This document shows, in pieces, positions 13,051 to 25,859 of a stretch of 64,000 bases of DNA (position 1 is its first letter; every line of letters begins with the position of its first letter). Where the stretch lies: the NCBI GenBank assembly GCA_024291935.2, contig CM044317.1, positions 19,056,230 to 19,120,229 of the forward strand, given 5' to 3'. The position numbers were made by a program, and so were the translations under genes. Below the pieces are notes generated by a model, which was not told where the DNA came from, did not search any database, and saw only the letters and a list, made by a program, of their open reading frames with translations. Origin of the DNA: Okapia johnstoni (lineage: Eukaryota; Chordata; Mammalia; Artiodactyla; Giraffidae).

Positions 13051-13459
13051 GTCTCACCAAAACAAGTTGCCTATGTTTTGAGTTCCCTCTCTATCTTGTA
13101 TAGGTGTGGTTTTAGTGGTGTTTGATGGTATTATGGCCAGATATTTTAAAATGTCTACATCTTGTACTGATCAAAATTATTTCTCTCTGCAGGGAAATAA
13201 GAAATGAAGTACTAATTAACTAATAATGGTGGAAATACTTAGAATAGAGCTCTGGTAAAAGATTATTTGAAGGACCTAACAATTTCCAAGTCTGTCTAAG
13301 GATCAATGGAATGAAAGATATTTTAAGCAGAGAGATGGAGACAGAGATCAAGAAAGAAGAGGTGGGGGGTATATAAGAGTGTGTATTAAGCAAACTCCAA
13401 AGGCCCTTAGAACACTTAGCCAGCCATAAGAAACCAGAAAGAGAATAATAATGAAGCAT

Positions 13460-13640
13460 GGTTTTGTGGAAGGCAGGAGAGACCTGGATTCAATTCCTGG
13501 GTTGGGAAGATCCACTGGAGAAGGAAATGGCAACCCACTCCAGTATTCTTGCTGAGGAATCCCATGGACAGAGGAGCCAGGCAGGCTACAGTCCATGGGG
13601 TCACAAGAGCGAGACATGACTTGGCAACTAAACCCCCATC
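13460..13640 (+). mobile_element. Bov-tA SINE
   Basis: The weak head (GGCAGGAGAGACCTGGATTC) is followed by the full middle block (GGAAATGGCAACCCACTCC) and tail (CTACAGTCCATGGGGTCACA). The first ~25 bases of the tRNA-like head are missing or degraded. Confidence 0.9.
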
Positions 13641-14970
13641 ACAGTTTTTCACCTTTTAAGGAATGATAACCCTGTCCACTGATAGTGTCAAGATCTGGGG
13701 CCTGGAATAGCAAGTCCTCCCTTCAGTGGGGATGTCTCTGAAGAAGGTAAGGACTAGCAGTGGGAATGGAAAAAGGAATAAAACTGTCTTCCCTTTTCAG
13801 TGCACTGCATAGGCCCTATCTTCTCCCACACAGCAGTGACATTTTCTCCGGCTTCTCTGCCTGTCACTCCTGACCACAGCATCCCGCCTTTTACTCACCA
13901 GCAAAACGATCCCCACTGTAAAAGTCTTAGAGTTATAGCCCTGATTCTGTTTCCTAGGATAGAAACAACTCTGCTGATCATGCTTTAGAGATACTCATCC
14001 TTATCTTTCTCTGCCATGGGACATCAGCCTGTTCCCTCCTTTGAATTCCTTCCATGTGGCCTGAAAAGGTACCACATCCTATAGAGATTAGGCCAACAAG
14101 GTTATGCTGCCCACAAAGACCTCTGCTCCCTCGGCCCTGGGAAAGCATACCCGTAGCTTTGCATATTTGGTATGGAACGTGTGGGATGAGAACCAGTTAA
14201 GTGGACAAAAACTGAATGAGGAAAGGTGAGGCTGACTCTCAGTTTGGTTACAATTCAAAGATTGTGTAGTGTTATCAGTTTGCCTTTAGAAAACCTATGT
14301 CCAAGAAAAAGAATCAAAGTAGTCAAAGGGCCAAATCTAACTTAAGAGGAGAAAAAATAATATTTAATTCCAATGTGCCATTTCTAAGTATAGTTATTTT
14401 GTCTTTCTGCATTGGACTCCTCAAGGAGAAGAATATACTGCATGGTGATGATAACAATCCAGGTTCCAACTTACTTAACTATAAAATAAAGTTTAAAATT
14501 TTTTCTATGTAAGAATTGGTCAACCCTCTGCAACTCTCATCCTGCTATTTCTGTTGCCTTTACCTTTGGAATCAGCTGTCAGATCAGCTAGCCATTAAGA
14601 GTTTGCCTCTTAGATTTTCACTCACTAGAAATGTACATGTTGGGTTAAATAAATCCTCAGAAAGAAATAAAGAAAAGGAAAAGGCAGAACACTGTAAAGT
14701 TTCCCATAAAATTAATGCTACTTTTTTGAAATACATGTATGCTATGAAAGAATTTAAAATAGGAGCTCAAAAGAAAAAGAAAGAAGAGATTAGTTTGTAG
14801 GAAAAGGAACCATAGCTAAGTGATTTCCTTTGTCATTTTTAACAAAAATCTTTTGTTATAAACATTCAGTACTTTCGAACACACCTTAAATTGAACTCCA
14901 AAACATCCCAGAGCCATTTTTTGCATTACTTTAAACCTCACTAAGTAGGAATAATATGAGTGTTGAAAAT
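13641..14970. other. GRM1: Intron sequence, nothing recognised
   Basis: No nameable repeat. Two plus-strand open frames (14297-14512 and 14516-14800) are adjacent but show no domain, no typical composition and no splice context; I treat them as chance. Confidence 0.55.
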
Positions 14971-14982
14971 AATGGAATCACT

Positions 14983-15215
14983 GTGCTTAGTCGCTCAGTC
15001 ATGTCTGACTCTTTGTGACCCCATGGACTGTAGCTCACCAGGCTCCTCTGTCCATGGGAATTCTCCAGGCAAGAATACTGGAGTGGGTTGCCATGCCCTC
15101 TTCCAGAGGATATTCCTAATCCAGGGATAGAACCCAGGTCTCCTACTTTGCAGGTGGATTCTTTTTTTTTTTTTTGCAGGCGGATTCTATACTAACTGAG
15201 CCACGAGAGAAACCC
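14983..15215 (-). mobile_element. Bov-tA SINE, minus strand, with target-site duplication and internal T-run duplication
   Basis: Flanked by a perfect 12-bp direct repeat AATGGAATCACT (14971-14982 and 15216-15227), the mark of L1-type target-primed insertion. Inside, the block TGCAGG(T/C)GGATTCT occurs twice, on either side of a run of about 13 T at 15162-15175. Confidence 0.95.
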
Positions 15216-15402
15216 AATGGAATCACTAGATATTTTTAAATGCATGTATTTTTCATGTGTTCATTCACTCATTATTGAAATATTATGCAACATCATGTAA
15301 AGAGGTGACCTCTGTGTTAAGATCTAGGATGCAAGAACACTATACAGAGCCTCTCCCTCAGAGGATAAGAGGGTATGTCTTAAGATGTTACATGAACTTC
15401 AA

Positions 15403-15591
15403 AGTGAAAGTTGCTCAGCTGTGTATGCTCTGCGACCCCATGGACTATACAGTCCATGGAATTCTCCAGGCCAGAATACTGGAGTGGGTAGCCTTTCCTT
15501 CTCCAGGAGATCTTCCCAACCCAGGGATCGAACCCAGGTCTCTCGCACTGCAGGCGGATTCTCTACCAGCTGAGCCACAAGGAAAGCCTAA
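15403..15591 (-). mobile_element. Bov-tA SINE, minus strand, with target-site duplication
   Basis: Flanked by CATGAACTTCAA (15391-15402) and CGTGAACTTCAA (15592-15603), one mismatch. GTGAAAGTTGCTCAGC at the left and GAGCCACAAGG at the right give reverse orientation. Confidence 0.95.
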
Positions 15592-15769
15592 CGTGAACTT
15601 CAAGGCAGGCTGTAATTTGGCTAAAACAGGGGCTATCTTAGACCTCAGCTCTGTTCCCTATTACTACTCCATACTCTGAACACACACACAAAAAATCCTG
15701 CTGAATGTTTGTAATGGTGAGAATTCCCAAAGCACATGTAACTAGGGTTTCTAATTGCTTTAAAGTCTG

Positions 15770-15888
15770 ATTTTTTGGCTGCACTGTAGGGCTTGCAGGA
15801 TCTCAGTTTCCTGACAAAAGATTGAACCTAGCCACAGCAGTGAAAGCCCAGAATCCTAACCACTGGACTACCAGGGAATTCCCTGATT
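15770..15888 (-). mobile_element. CHR-type tRNA-derived SINE, minus strand
   Basis: The complement of the cetartiodactyl CHR SINE start is seen at its right end (TACCAGGGAATTCCCTGA). CTAACCACTGGAC and the RNA polymerase III box-like GATTGAACC block lie within. This family predates the ruminant Bov-tA. Confidence 0.8.
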
Positions 15889-17090
15889 TTTCAAATTATT
15901 AATAAACAGGATTTCTTTTATAACTTGTAGTATTATTAATTTATTTAATAGACTCTTTTAGAAAGAACATTAAAATCAAATCTTGTTTTTGAATTACCAC
16001 AAAAATTAATAAAAGTTATTGTAAGTTACTATAGTTATTATAATTAAATTTATTATAAGTTTTGAACAGGGATACTACACACTCTAATATTAGACTCACC
16101 TGTAAATTTGATGCCCTGGGCTTTACTAACCACACCCACCTCATGGGACTCTGTGATGTTACACAAGAATGTAATGGTTGACTGAGTGCTTTGCAAATGA
16201 TTTTAACTATAGTTACATGGGATCTTTCCAAATGAGAAAGAAAATTAAAGGAAAATACATTTAGATAGAGATTTTTCAGGGTTTACCTAGACTTCTGTGC
16301 TAACTCTGAAAGATCAAGAAATTAGGGCAAATTGGGAAAAGCTTCTATTAATAAAAATCTCTGTGCTACAACACTCTTGCCCATTGCCTTATTATAACAT
16401 TTTAAATGAGAGCAGTATATTTGCATTTTTCTCTCTTCACTCACATCATCAAATAGTCCAAAAATAAAGGTTTTTGTGAAGTTCCTGCTAATGCACCTTA
16501 TAAATTAACACATGCATAATGTTAGAGAGAAGACTGGCTGTTATCAGTTTGACAGTATCTATTTATCACTTCTTTGAAAGCTGTAGGTGCATGCAATTAA
16601 CACTCAATAAGAACATTATACTCAAAAATACCACATAATCTACATGTATTGAAGAACAAGGGAGCTCATTCTGATGAAAAGTTTGGAATAAACAATGATA
16701 GAAAAAAATACTTCCTTTTCATTTGAGAGATTTTTGCCATACACTCGCTCAAAAGATAAGGGAATTAACAAAGAGTGATCATAATGAATGCTCCAACATT
16801 CAAATTTTGGAAAATTTAGGTGAGAGATAAACTTCTGCATTCTTTTTTTTTTTTCTGTACTGTGGACTAACATTTAGAATGTAGACTCTAGTTTCAGAGT
16901 TTCAAGAAGTCTTTAAGAACTTTGTTAAAGAGAGGTTAACTAAGACTCCTCTGTTATACTACGTTTCAGACATATGCTCATTTGATCTTATCCAGAAGGA
17001 AATTTGAGTGCCATTGTGTCCACTGATTTACAAACTTGACTACAGTAGAAGGAGCTGGCTGTCCACAGAAGAAATGAGTTATTCCCATTC
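15889..17090. other. GRM1: Intron sequence, nothing recognised
   Basis: AT-rich, no gene or nameable repeat; a poly-T run lies at 16844-16854. Confidence 0.55.
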
Positions 17091-17094
17091 CAGC

Positions 17095-17440
17095 ATAAAG
17101 CTGTCACTAAGATGTGGCTATGTGGTTAGGGGCTACATTTCCTACAGCCCTTTTAACCTAGGAGTGCCATTTGACTAAGTTCTGGTCAATGGGATCTAAG
17201 AGAAAGGGATGAGTGATACTTTGTCTGTTAGCTGGAAATAGAGGATTCTAATGCCCTGGAAGATGACAGAGCAAGAAGGTTAAAGATAAAACTCCCATAG
17301 AGAAGAAAGCAGTACAATTACCAGGAACCCCTGCATTGAATACTTAACTTGACAAGGAAATAAACTTCTCTGTATTAAACCACTAAAATTTAAGGATTTA
17401 TTTTTTATAGTAGCTACTGTTTCCCTAATGAACAAAATGC
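17095..17440 (+). mobile_element. Ancient LTR-like repeat, family not certain
   Basis: Blocks GACTAAGTTCTGGTCAATGG, CCTGGAAGATGACAGAGC, AGGAAATAAACTTCTCTGT and TTAAACCACTAAAATTT occur in the order seen in old mammalian LTR-type (MaLR-like) repeats, ending with the polyadenylation-signal region. Heavily diverged; no internal viral sequence is present. Confidence 0.55.
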
Positions 17441-17547
17441 TACACAACAGAATCCGCAAGGGAAAGCCCATGACTGCAATTTTTTTTAAAGTTCTTTTGA
17501 GTGTCCTGCTGACAGCCCAGCACCTATCCATGGTCCTGAATTTGTAA

Positions 17548-17655
17548 ACCTCATCTTAGAAAAGAAAGGACATTGATGTCCACAGAGGAAAGTCACTTGT
17601 CTGGAATTGCACAGCTTAACAGTGCGAGGGCTAGTAATATAATTCTGGCCCCCTG
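17548..17655 (+). mobile_element. MIR 3'-half fragment
   Basis: CAGAGGAAAGTCACTTGTCT, ATTGCACAGCTTAACAGTG and GGCTAGTAATATAATTCTGG follow the MIR 3' order. Confidence 0.6.
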
Positions 17656-17809
17656 AAGATATCAGCCTAAAGGAAAACAAGAAGAGTGGACACCATAGTA
17701 GAAGCCAGCTGAGGTTAATATGATCTGTGTTCATTTCACTAATAAGCCCTAGAAACTTGTATTACGAATTTCAGATAATATTTAATTTGACAAAACTTTC
17801 ACTGCAGTC

Positions 17810-17995
17810 CTGAATACTGGGATTGTGCTAGGCAGTTTCAGTTCTCCTATCTAATGTAATATTCACAGAAATTCTGTGTGATAGTTATTAGGATAGCTAC
17901 TTATGCTGGCAGGACAACTGAAGCTCAAAGAAGGAAAGGAAATTACTCAAGATTCCACTGCTAATAAGAGTGAAGATCTGTCTAGCTTCAAACCT
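17810..17995 (+). mobile_element. MIR SINE, plus strand
   Basis: Full block order: GATTGTGCTAGGCAG, TAATATTCACAGAAATTCTG, GGACAACTGAAGCTCAAAG, AAATTACTCAAGATTCCACT, and the terminal AAGATCTGTCTAGC stretch. Confidence 0.72.
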
Positions 17996-18251
17996 CAAAT
18001 ATCCCACACTAACCAGCTACTAATCAATTGATGTTGATACATGAAAACCCAAACCATCACTACAGCCTATTTAAATTAGAGAATTTGGTTTGTACACAGG
18101 ACAAACACAGGCTTTCCTACCTCCTCTGGAAAGCATGTCTCCCTACACAGGTGCAAGGCCTGCCCAGGATGTTTGCTATAAGGAGAGAAGAAAAAAAGTC
18201 TAAATCTGCCAGAAGTCTGAGTAAAAATAAAGAGCAAAAATAAAGCCCAAG

Positions 18252-18735
18252 AAGGCATGTTTACACATTAGAATAGCCAGAATAAAAAATACAATAACAG
18301 GTTCTAGTGAGGATTTGAAGAAAATTGGATCTTCATACTGCTGGTGGCAATGTAAAATGATGCAGCTGCTTTGGGAAATAGTCTAGCAGTTCAACAAAAG
18401 ACAAAACATAAAATTATTCAATATCATATACCACATCTGCTCTGAAATATATACCTAAAAGACATGAAAACATGTATCTACTATTGAAAGAAGCCTGTCA
18501 AAAAGGACTACATATTGTATGACTCTGTTTATGTGAAATACCCAGAATAGGCAGTTCTACAAAGGCAGAAAGGAGACTTGTGGCTGCCTAATCCTGGAGT
18601 GGGAGGATCTGGGGGGAAATGGGGAGTAACTACTAATTGGCATGAGGTTTCTTTGGGGATTATGAAATTTTCTAAAATTGACGTGTTCTTTGCACAATTC
18701 TGTGATTATATTAAAAGTCATTGAATAAAAGCCAT
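18252..18735 (+). mobile_element. Old L1 3' end, plus strand
   Basis: L1 3' blocks in order: CAGGTTCTAGTGAGG, TACTGCTGGTGGCAATGTAAA, ACTCTGTTTATGTGAAATA and GTGGGAGGATCTGGGGGG, then a terminal stretch ending near GTCATTGAATAAAAGCC. Diverged, consistent with an old family. Confidence 0.8.
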
Positions 18736-19049
18736 TAAATGGGTGGAAAAAGAAGGCATATTTAGTGATCCTCTCCATCTCATTAATCAAAAGAGCCTTC
18801 CTCTTGGAAGGTAGGCCTGAGAATGTAGAGAGAGAGTAAAGTTTGCTCCCAATATCTGTGAAGTTCTCATTTTATAAGCCAAGCAAAAGTACAGAGAAAG
18901 AGTGATACAAAATGGTTACCTCTTCCCACTCTTACTCCCTACTGCCATTTCCCTTACTATGTATGGTATGTTGCATTCATAGTCAAGTCATTTAAAAACG
19001 TGCATTGTTGACATGTACAACATGTCACTAGAATAGAAGTAGAGGGAAT

Positions 19050-19250
19050 AGTGATGTTTATAGTGATGATTAACATGTATTGAGCAGTACAATCTTCAGA
19101 CAATCTTCTAAAAACTTTGCATGTAGTAACTTGTTTAATTCTCACAACAACAGTGTAATAAACTGAGGCACAAAGTGGTGCAATAACCAGGTAGTTTTTA
19201 AGGGGCAGAGCCAAGACTTGAACCAAGACCAGCAGGCCTGTGTTCTACAC
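19050..19250 (+). mobile_element. MIR SINE, plus strand
   Basis: Shows TTTAATTCTCACAACAACAG, AAACTGAGGCACAAAG, GGGGCAGAGCCAAGACTTGA and CCTGTGTTCTACAC, the MIR core and 3' end in order. Confidence 0.82.
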
Positions 19251-19814
19251 TTACACACTATATTGGCCTTTGATGACATGCTTACCCTCAAACAACTTAC
19301 AATCTTGTAGGACACTTAAACCAGAACAAGAGACATGTAGGGTAGTACCAACTTAATGCCATGTAAGTTCAGTGCAGGACTAAGTGGTTTCCTGAAAAGA
19401 AAAACATTTGGCTTTATGGATATCTAGATTCTTCCTAAACAGAACTATGTCTTCACCTCGGTGCCAAATAGGGACTGAAGGATGTTAGTCAATGTGTTTA
19501 GGAAGTTCAATGGGGGGTTAGGTATTGAGATAACTGGAAGGTAGGATGGTTGTAGTAAAAGAGAGCTCTTATTTCAAAAGATCAAAGGTAAAAAGTCCTA
19601 AAAGATACTTAAGTTGATGGTGAAATTGAGAGACATGGACAATGCAGCTGAGAAACTGAAAGAAATATAAGATCAAAATGTCAGTTGGATTTTAAATCAT
19701 TGATTTGAAGACTCACGATAAAGAGGAAAACTATAACACAGACTCTGATGTCACAAAGAAAGGTAGACATATGCCATGGAAGCTGACAAATAATGACAAA
19801 GAAAATGTCATTAG

Positions 19815-19940
19815 TAGATAACTTGGACAAATTGACACATGAAGAACTGAGGTTTTACCCAAGGTCAAATGGCAAATAAGTTACAGAGCCAGAATTCTAA
19901 CTTTGCTCCTTATGATTTCACTGTCCCTGCTCTGTAACCA
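19815..19940 (+). mobile_element. MIR 3'-half fragment
   Basis: GAAGAACTGAGGTTTTACCC, AAGGTCAAATGGCAAATAAG, AGAGCCAGAATTCTAAC and CTGTCCCTGCTCTGTAACC match the MIR 3' order. Confidence 0.68.
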
Positions 19941-21760
19941 GGATAACATTTTTTCACCACATATGTTCCATTGCTCTTCTATAAATAGTTTGCATTAATT
20001 AGAAAACCCAGATATTAGCCCCGTTTTTTAAATTTCAATTTGATATTATATAATTGGTGAATACAACTTTTGTTTCAAAATGTTTGCATTAAAAGGAATA
20101 TCACATAAAATTATTATTCTACAGATTTTCCCTTTGCATAAGGCAAATGCTAGCATTTGGATATTGACTCTGAGAGCAATAAACCTTGTTTATGCTGGAA
20201 GTTAAGCAATTTTATGTGTGATGAGGATAGTAAGTATTCTGGATGATTGGTTACTTGGTTTCATTTTAGCACAATCAAAAGACAATGATAGATCAATATG
20301 TTTATTCAAGTTTTTCCAACTTCTCTTGTGATAAATATTCTTTTGACAACTTTGTGTGCTGCATGTTCTTTTCAAGCACAAAGAGAAACCATTATATATT
20401 CAATACCAAAGCTTGTATTAGTTTGTAATAGACCAGAGATTGACCAATAGGAAAGAACAAAACGTGACAGACTGCTTTTAGCTTCAGCAGAAGAAAAAAC
20501 AAAGAGAAAACAGAGCAAAGCAAAGAGGCATAGAGGAATGAATAAAATAACTGAAAAAGGAGAGAACTGGGGAAAGGTAAGGGAGGCCATGCTGAACCAA
20601 AGACTAGTTTAAAAAATAAAATTAAAAGATGGAAAATAGAACTAAAATTCAACGTTTTCTCCCTGCAACTTAGATAAAATCATTGACTTTGACCTCATGT
20701 AGAGGAGCCTACATGGGCAGTGATTATGATTCCAAAACAGAAGGGCTATTAGAAACAACTCAAATCCACTTTGGATACTTTAGAAAAAGGGCTCAGAGGG
20801 AAAGACTCTGGCTTAAGTTGGAAATAAAAGTGATAAAAGGATTGACAGGAGAAGGAAGCCCTCTAAAGAAGATAACTCTGTAACCCCCTCATTCATTTAT
20901 GGCACAGCCTTCATTGTCTGTGCCAGACACTGTACTGATGGCTTGGAAAACAAATATGGATAAGACTTGGTTCTGGCCCTCAAAGAACTAACAATTTTTT
21001 TGCTAGAACCATACTAGTACACAGATCATCACATCACACTGAGGAAAGTGCAAAGATAGAAAAACACACAAGGTGCAATTAAGAGAATGAGGCCATGTGG
21101 GTGAGCATCTGAATTCAGACTAAGAAAAAAGGTTAGGAGAGAATTAAATCAGTGAAGCTTCCTAAAAGCTCTGAGTTACTTACACAAAAGGGACTTGAAG
21201 GCCCTTCTTTCAAAATAGCAGGGGTAGAGTATACAAAAGCACAGACGTGACAGAGAAGGACAGGTGCACAGAGGATAAGGCAGTTGTATGATGGTATTCG
21301 GAAAAGCAATACAGAATCAAATCAAAAGAAGCAATGAGTAGGATACCAAGGAGTTATCCAAAGCACTACAAGCCACTTCAAATAATTAAATCAGAGAGAT
21401 GGCATGTTTTGATACAGCAATGTGAGGAGGAAGTGGAAATAGAGTCAAGACTGGGGAAGATAAAATTGCAAGGATGAAGTCAAGAAATTCAGTTTGGAGT
21501 TGTGGCAGTAACCTAAATGATAAATGATGAAGGTTTGAACCAAGGTTGGAGCGATGGAGATGGAGATGAAGGGACAGAGACAAAAATTATTGGAGAGATA
21601 AAACAGCAAAACATGGTGACTAAGTGTATGTATAGATGCGTCTGTGTGCATGTGTGAAAATTCAGGTGTGTGAGTTGGGGTGACAGAGAAGTAGTTTGGG
21701 GTACTTTTCTCTAAGACAGGGAATTAAGAGGAAGAACTTGGGGGGAAATGAAGAGAACTT
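19941..21760. other. GRM1: Intron sequence, mostly unassigned
   Basis: A short old-repeat phrase occurs at about 20910-21000 (GTGCCAGACACTGTACTGAT then CCTCAAAGAACTAACAA). The rest shows no gene or nameable repeat. Confidence 0.5.
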
Positions 21761-21764
21761 TTCT

Positions 21765-22268
21765 TTATTGCAGGTTTTTGATTGCTGATTCTACCTCCTG
21801 ACAAGTATTTCATCTATTCAGATTTCTATTTCTTCATGATTCAATTTTAAAAGATTGTATGTTTCTGGAAATGTATCCATTTATTCTATGTCATCCAATT
21901 TGCTGCTGTATATTGTTCATAGTAGCTTTGCAAGATCCATTGTTTTTCTGTGGTTTCACTTGTAATATTTCCTTTCATATCTGATAAACTTACCTCTTAG
22001 AACTGCTTTTGCTGCATCCTGTAAGTGTTGGCATATTGTATTTCCATTTTCATTTGTCTCAAGATTTTGTTTTACTTCTCTTTTGATTTCTTTTTTGATC
22101 CATTGGTTGTTCAGGAGCATATTGTTTTAGCTTCATGTATTTGTGAATTTTCTAGTTTTCTTCTGGTAATTGATTTCTAGTTTTATACTACTGTGGTCAG
22201 GAAAAAACTTGATATGATTTCAGTATTCTTAAATTTTAAGATTGTTTTAATGATCTTTTTGTTCTACC
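21765..22268 (-). mobile_element. L1 ORF2 fragment, minus strand
   Basis: Antisense L1 ORF2 sequence: CATTGGTTGTTCAGGAGCAT, CATGTATTTGTGAATTTTC and TACTACTGTGGTCAGGAAA occur in the order of the reverse complement of L1 ORF2. No tail is present, so it is an internal piece of an older copy. Confidence 0.8.
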
Positions 22269-24640
22269 ATGTCAGTCGAGCATGTCTGACTAGCAGAAAA
22301 AGAAATTTTAATTTCTAGGTACACCAAACACTACTTTTCAAACGTCAAATCCCAAATGTAATGACTAGCCAGATAAGCAGTCAGACATGAGTTAGATATA
22401 CATAGACAATCACAAAGAAATGTGTGTTAAAATGAAAAAAAAAATAGATGAAACAAAAAATGATGAAAAAAATAATGTTAGAGCTATTAAAGTTTGCAGT
22501 AATAAAATAAAATAAAGAAATTCTGGGACACCTTAAATCCACACCTCCCTCATCCAATTCCCAGAAAGCTGGGTTTACTTAAACTTTCATTCCAAATTTC
22601 CACCGATGCCCACAGTACTGCATTAGGTGAAGGCCTCATCATGACCTTAGAATCTGAAATAGAAGGTTATTCTGTGCATTTGCAAATTCAGAGCAAATGA
22701 TAACTTCCACACATTCTCAGTTTTAGAGGTGGTTCATATTAATCATCAGATTCTCATTTAATTCCATCTCTTACCTTCTGCTTCATATTTCCCATCACTT
22801 TATCCTATGTGCTTCATTCTATATAGTTTCCTCAGATTTATTTCACTGAAAATCTCTTCAGTTGTATAATGTTCTATATAACCACTTTCTGAATTTTAGT
22901 TTAATGACTACTTTCTTTGTTGGCAGATACTTTATTTTGTTCTTTGTCGAATGTGAAAGCTACTTTGTCATTGTCTTCTATTGTTTTTCTATGACTCTAA
23001 TCTTCCTTTTGCTTAAGTCTTTTTAATAGTGTAATAGACTATTACATGACGTCTGTGCAATTGCTTTATTATCTCAAGTTCCAAGGGAGCTAGTCCTTAA
23101 ACACTTGTTGGTTAACTCCCTCAAGCTGAAATATTTCCTTGTGTGCTGTCTATTTTTTCTCATGAGCTCATTTTTAGTAGGAATTTTTTTTCCTGTGTAA
23201 GTCCTCTGCACACTGGATTGGTCATTATATAACTGCTTTGTCTTTGCTTCTTCAAACCCTCAGGGTGTTCACTAGTTCAGAATGTTTTTTAATTAATTAT
23301 CTGTCTTGAGGAGTCCAGCAAAATATTTGCAAAATAACTTCAGACTCCACGCCCATTTGTGTTTCTGAACTAGGACTTCAGTTTCTCGCTGGAATATCTT
23401 TTTCCCACTGAGGGCTGTGGTAAAGTCAATTTCTTTGTTACATTCTTGTGCAGATGAACAAACTTTTCCTATTTCCTCTTTAATTTTATTCTTTGTAGAG
23501 GTGCAGCTTTAGCATGGCTGTTAGTTCCCATTCTCTTACTCAGGTTCAAGGTTATATATCTTATTCCAACACGGACTCAACTCTACTCATTAGCACCAAG
23601 ATCCTGACATCTCTACCCTCCAGCCTTCGTGCCAAAGCAAAACACTTAACTTACCATTTTGGCTTTAATTTTTCCTTTTATTCTGGCACCAGCAATTCCC
23701 TTCCTTTCTTTAACAACCACAGTTTTTATAAAATTTAAATATATCCAAATTTTCTATTTTTTAATAGCAGGAAAAAGATTCATGCTAGCTCAGGTGATAA
23801 AGATGGAGATAAATTTTTTATAGTAGATATAACTTTGGTGGAAAGGGCCAAAATGTAGTTTCTCCAAAGAATGTAGTTGATGTGGAGAGTTTATAACACT
23901 TGAGTTTAAATCCTAATTTCCTACTAACTATAACACTGCAATCAAATCACATACCCTCACTGTGATTTTGTTTTTTATTAATAAATTGTGGAGAGCACAA
24001 ATGATTTTGACATATGTAAGTCTCTAAAATCTGAAGTATCATGGTAATGATATGAAAACATTATTTATTTTACTTGTGAACCAGAGATCAGGAAAAGCGT
24101 CAATATTTCAAAATGACATGCCAAGATACTTATAGAAAGCATAGAGATGGGAGACAGTTCAGAGGCAAGAGAGGCAAGCTAATGCATTAAATTCATACTT
24201 AGACAGGAATAGGAATTTCTACAGGAATATGGGACAGATGGGAAAAGCAGCAGGATATCATAGTGGTTCAATCCAGAACTGTGAGAGGCTCAAAGGGCTG
24301 GTGGGAATCATATGAGAAGTCAAAAACAGGCCAGGTCACTGAGGAAAACAGAAAAATAGTCCACTTGCAAAGGACCCAGATCAAGGGTCTTAAGGTTTAA
24401 GAGACATAAGAAAATTAATAGAAAACTTTCTTCAATTAAGTAAAACGAGAAAAACAATAATCGTACAAAAAACAGGAAAATGGTTACTTAGGAAAAATAT
24501 CAAAACTAAAGAAGCACAAACTTTGGAACTGTTATTCTGTTGAACATCAAATGTTTTCTGTTATATCTATTTCTATTTTAATCTCAACATTCATAATATT
24601 ATTGTATATATTGGCTTAGCATCTTTCTATACTACTACTT
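22269..24640. other. GRM1: Intron sequence, nothing recognised
   Basis: An A-rich stretch lies at 22433-22520. The rest has no nameable repeat, RNA gene or exon. Confidence 0.5.
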
Positions 24641-24644
24641 TATG

Positions 24645-24755
24645 TACTCTCTAAGGGAAAGGGTGTTTTCTCCAATTCTAGCCCTTGGCACAGTGGCCTA
24701 GTACAGAGTACGTTTTAAACAACTGAATCTTGAATGGACAAATAAGAAAATTGAT
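24645..24755 (+). mobile_element. Possible L2 3' terminus
   Basis: TCTCTAAGGGAAAGGGTG, TAGCCCTTGGCACAGTGGCC and AACAACTGAATCTTGAATGG resemble the end of L2. Short and diverged; could be chance similarity. Confidence 0.4.
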
Positions 24756-24833
24756 ATGATAGGGACGCAAAAGCCAGGGGAAAGAGGCATGTGCAATGTT
24801 AAAAAAATCAAGATTTACTTAAACCAACAGTTC

Positions 24834-25030
24834 TTTTTTTTTAAATTTTAATTTATTTTTAATTGGAGGATAATTACTTCACAATATTGTGTTGGTTTCT
24901 GCCATATATCAACATGAATCGGACATGGGCTTACTTTTGTCCCCTTCTGCTTGAAACTCCATCCCACCTCCTGGCCCATCCCACCCCTCTAGGTTATCAC
25001 AGAGCACAGGATTTGAGATCCTTGCCTCAT
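24834..25030 (-). mobile_element. Ruminant L1 3' end, minus strand
   Basis: Reverse of the L1 3' UTR and tail: T-rich start, AATTGGAGGATAATTACTTC, TCAACATGAATCGGACATGG and CCCATCCCACCCCTCTAGG. Confidence 0.82.
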
Positions 25031-25376
25031 ACAGCAATTTCCATTGGCTCTTCTGGTAACTTGGAATTGGCAGATGATATTACAGAGCCACAAGCTCCAC
25101 CTCTGAGTGCACACAGAGAAAAGAGGAGGCCTCCGGAAAGTGGAGGAAAGCAAAAGAGTGAATGCTTTTCTTCAAAGAGAGTGGAAGAGGGCAAACTCAG
25201 CAACTCATACTCATCAACCAGATTACCGAAAAAAGTAAACTAACAGTATCATAACTGGGAAGCGTTAATTTTGAGTTCATATTGAATCTCCATCAGTGAC
25301 TTTAACCCTTACCTTGCCTCTTTCATTATCATAGGCATACATAATGGCCTGCTTCAGGGAGATAATCAGATCTCTC

Positions 25377-25459
25377 ATAGCTCAGTTGGTAAAGAATCCA
25401 CCTGCAATGCAGGAGACCCCAGTTTGATTCCTGGGTCGGGAAGATCTGCATGTGAAGGA
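25377..25459 (+). mobile_element. Bov-tA SINE head fragment
   Basis: Only the tRNA-like head is present: CATAGCTCAGTTGGTAAAG, then TGCAATGCAGGAGACC and GGTCGGGAAGATCTGC. It resembles a tRNA but lacks a complete cloverleaf, and the SINE body is missing. Confidence 0.82.
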
Positions 25460-25859
25460 AAAAACTTTCTTTTGAGTGAAATAAATTTAATTATATAATA
25501 AAGGTATTGCACTGCCTATATTTGATTTATTTTGCTGCAGATTAATAATGGAAAATCCTGTGTGGGAAAAAAAAGGTCTGTCCATACACATTGAGAAATC
25601 ATTACTTTAATGAGACTTACAAAACAAAAGCTAGCTTAGTGATGGAAATTCACATTTGGGGTGGGGGGCCGGGATTAGAATCACAGATAGCTGTGGCATC
25701 TTTCTTGATATGACAGGAGATAGCCCATTTCAAACCACGCACAAAATGACTGTGCAGAAGTGAAAATAACATACCCCCCTGCCTGAGACTTGCCATTCTA
25801 GGAAATATTTGCAAGAATTAAATGACCTTTTTACTTTTTGTTTCCTCAAAAAGGAAACA

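Noticed and set aside
24863..25243. 126-codon plus-strand open frame
   Set aside because: Its first third is antisense L1 3' UTR and the rest has no domain; it does not look like an exon.
25377..25459. Possible tRNA gene
   Set aside because: TAGCTCAGTTGGT resembles a tRNA D-arm/A box, but the sequence is the tRNA-derived head of a Bov-tA SINE and gives no complete cloverleaf.
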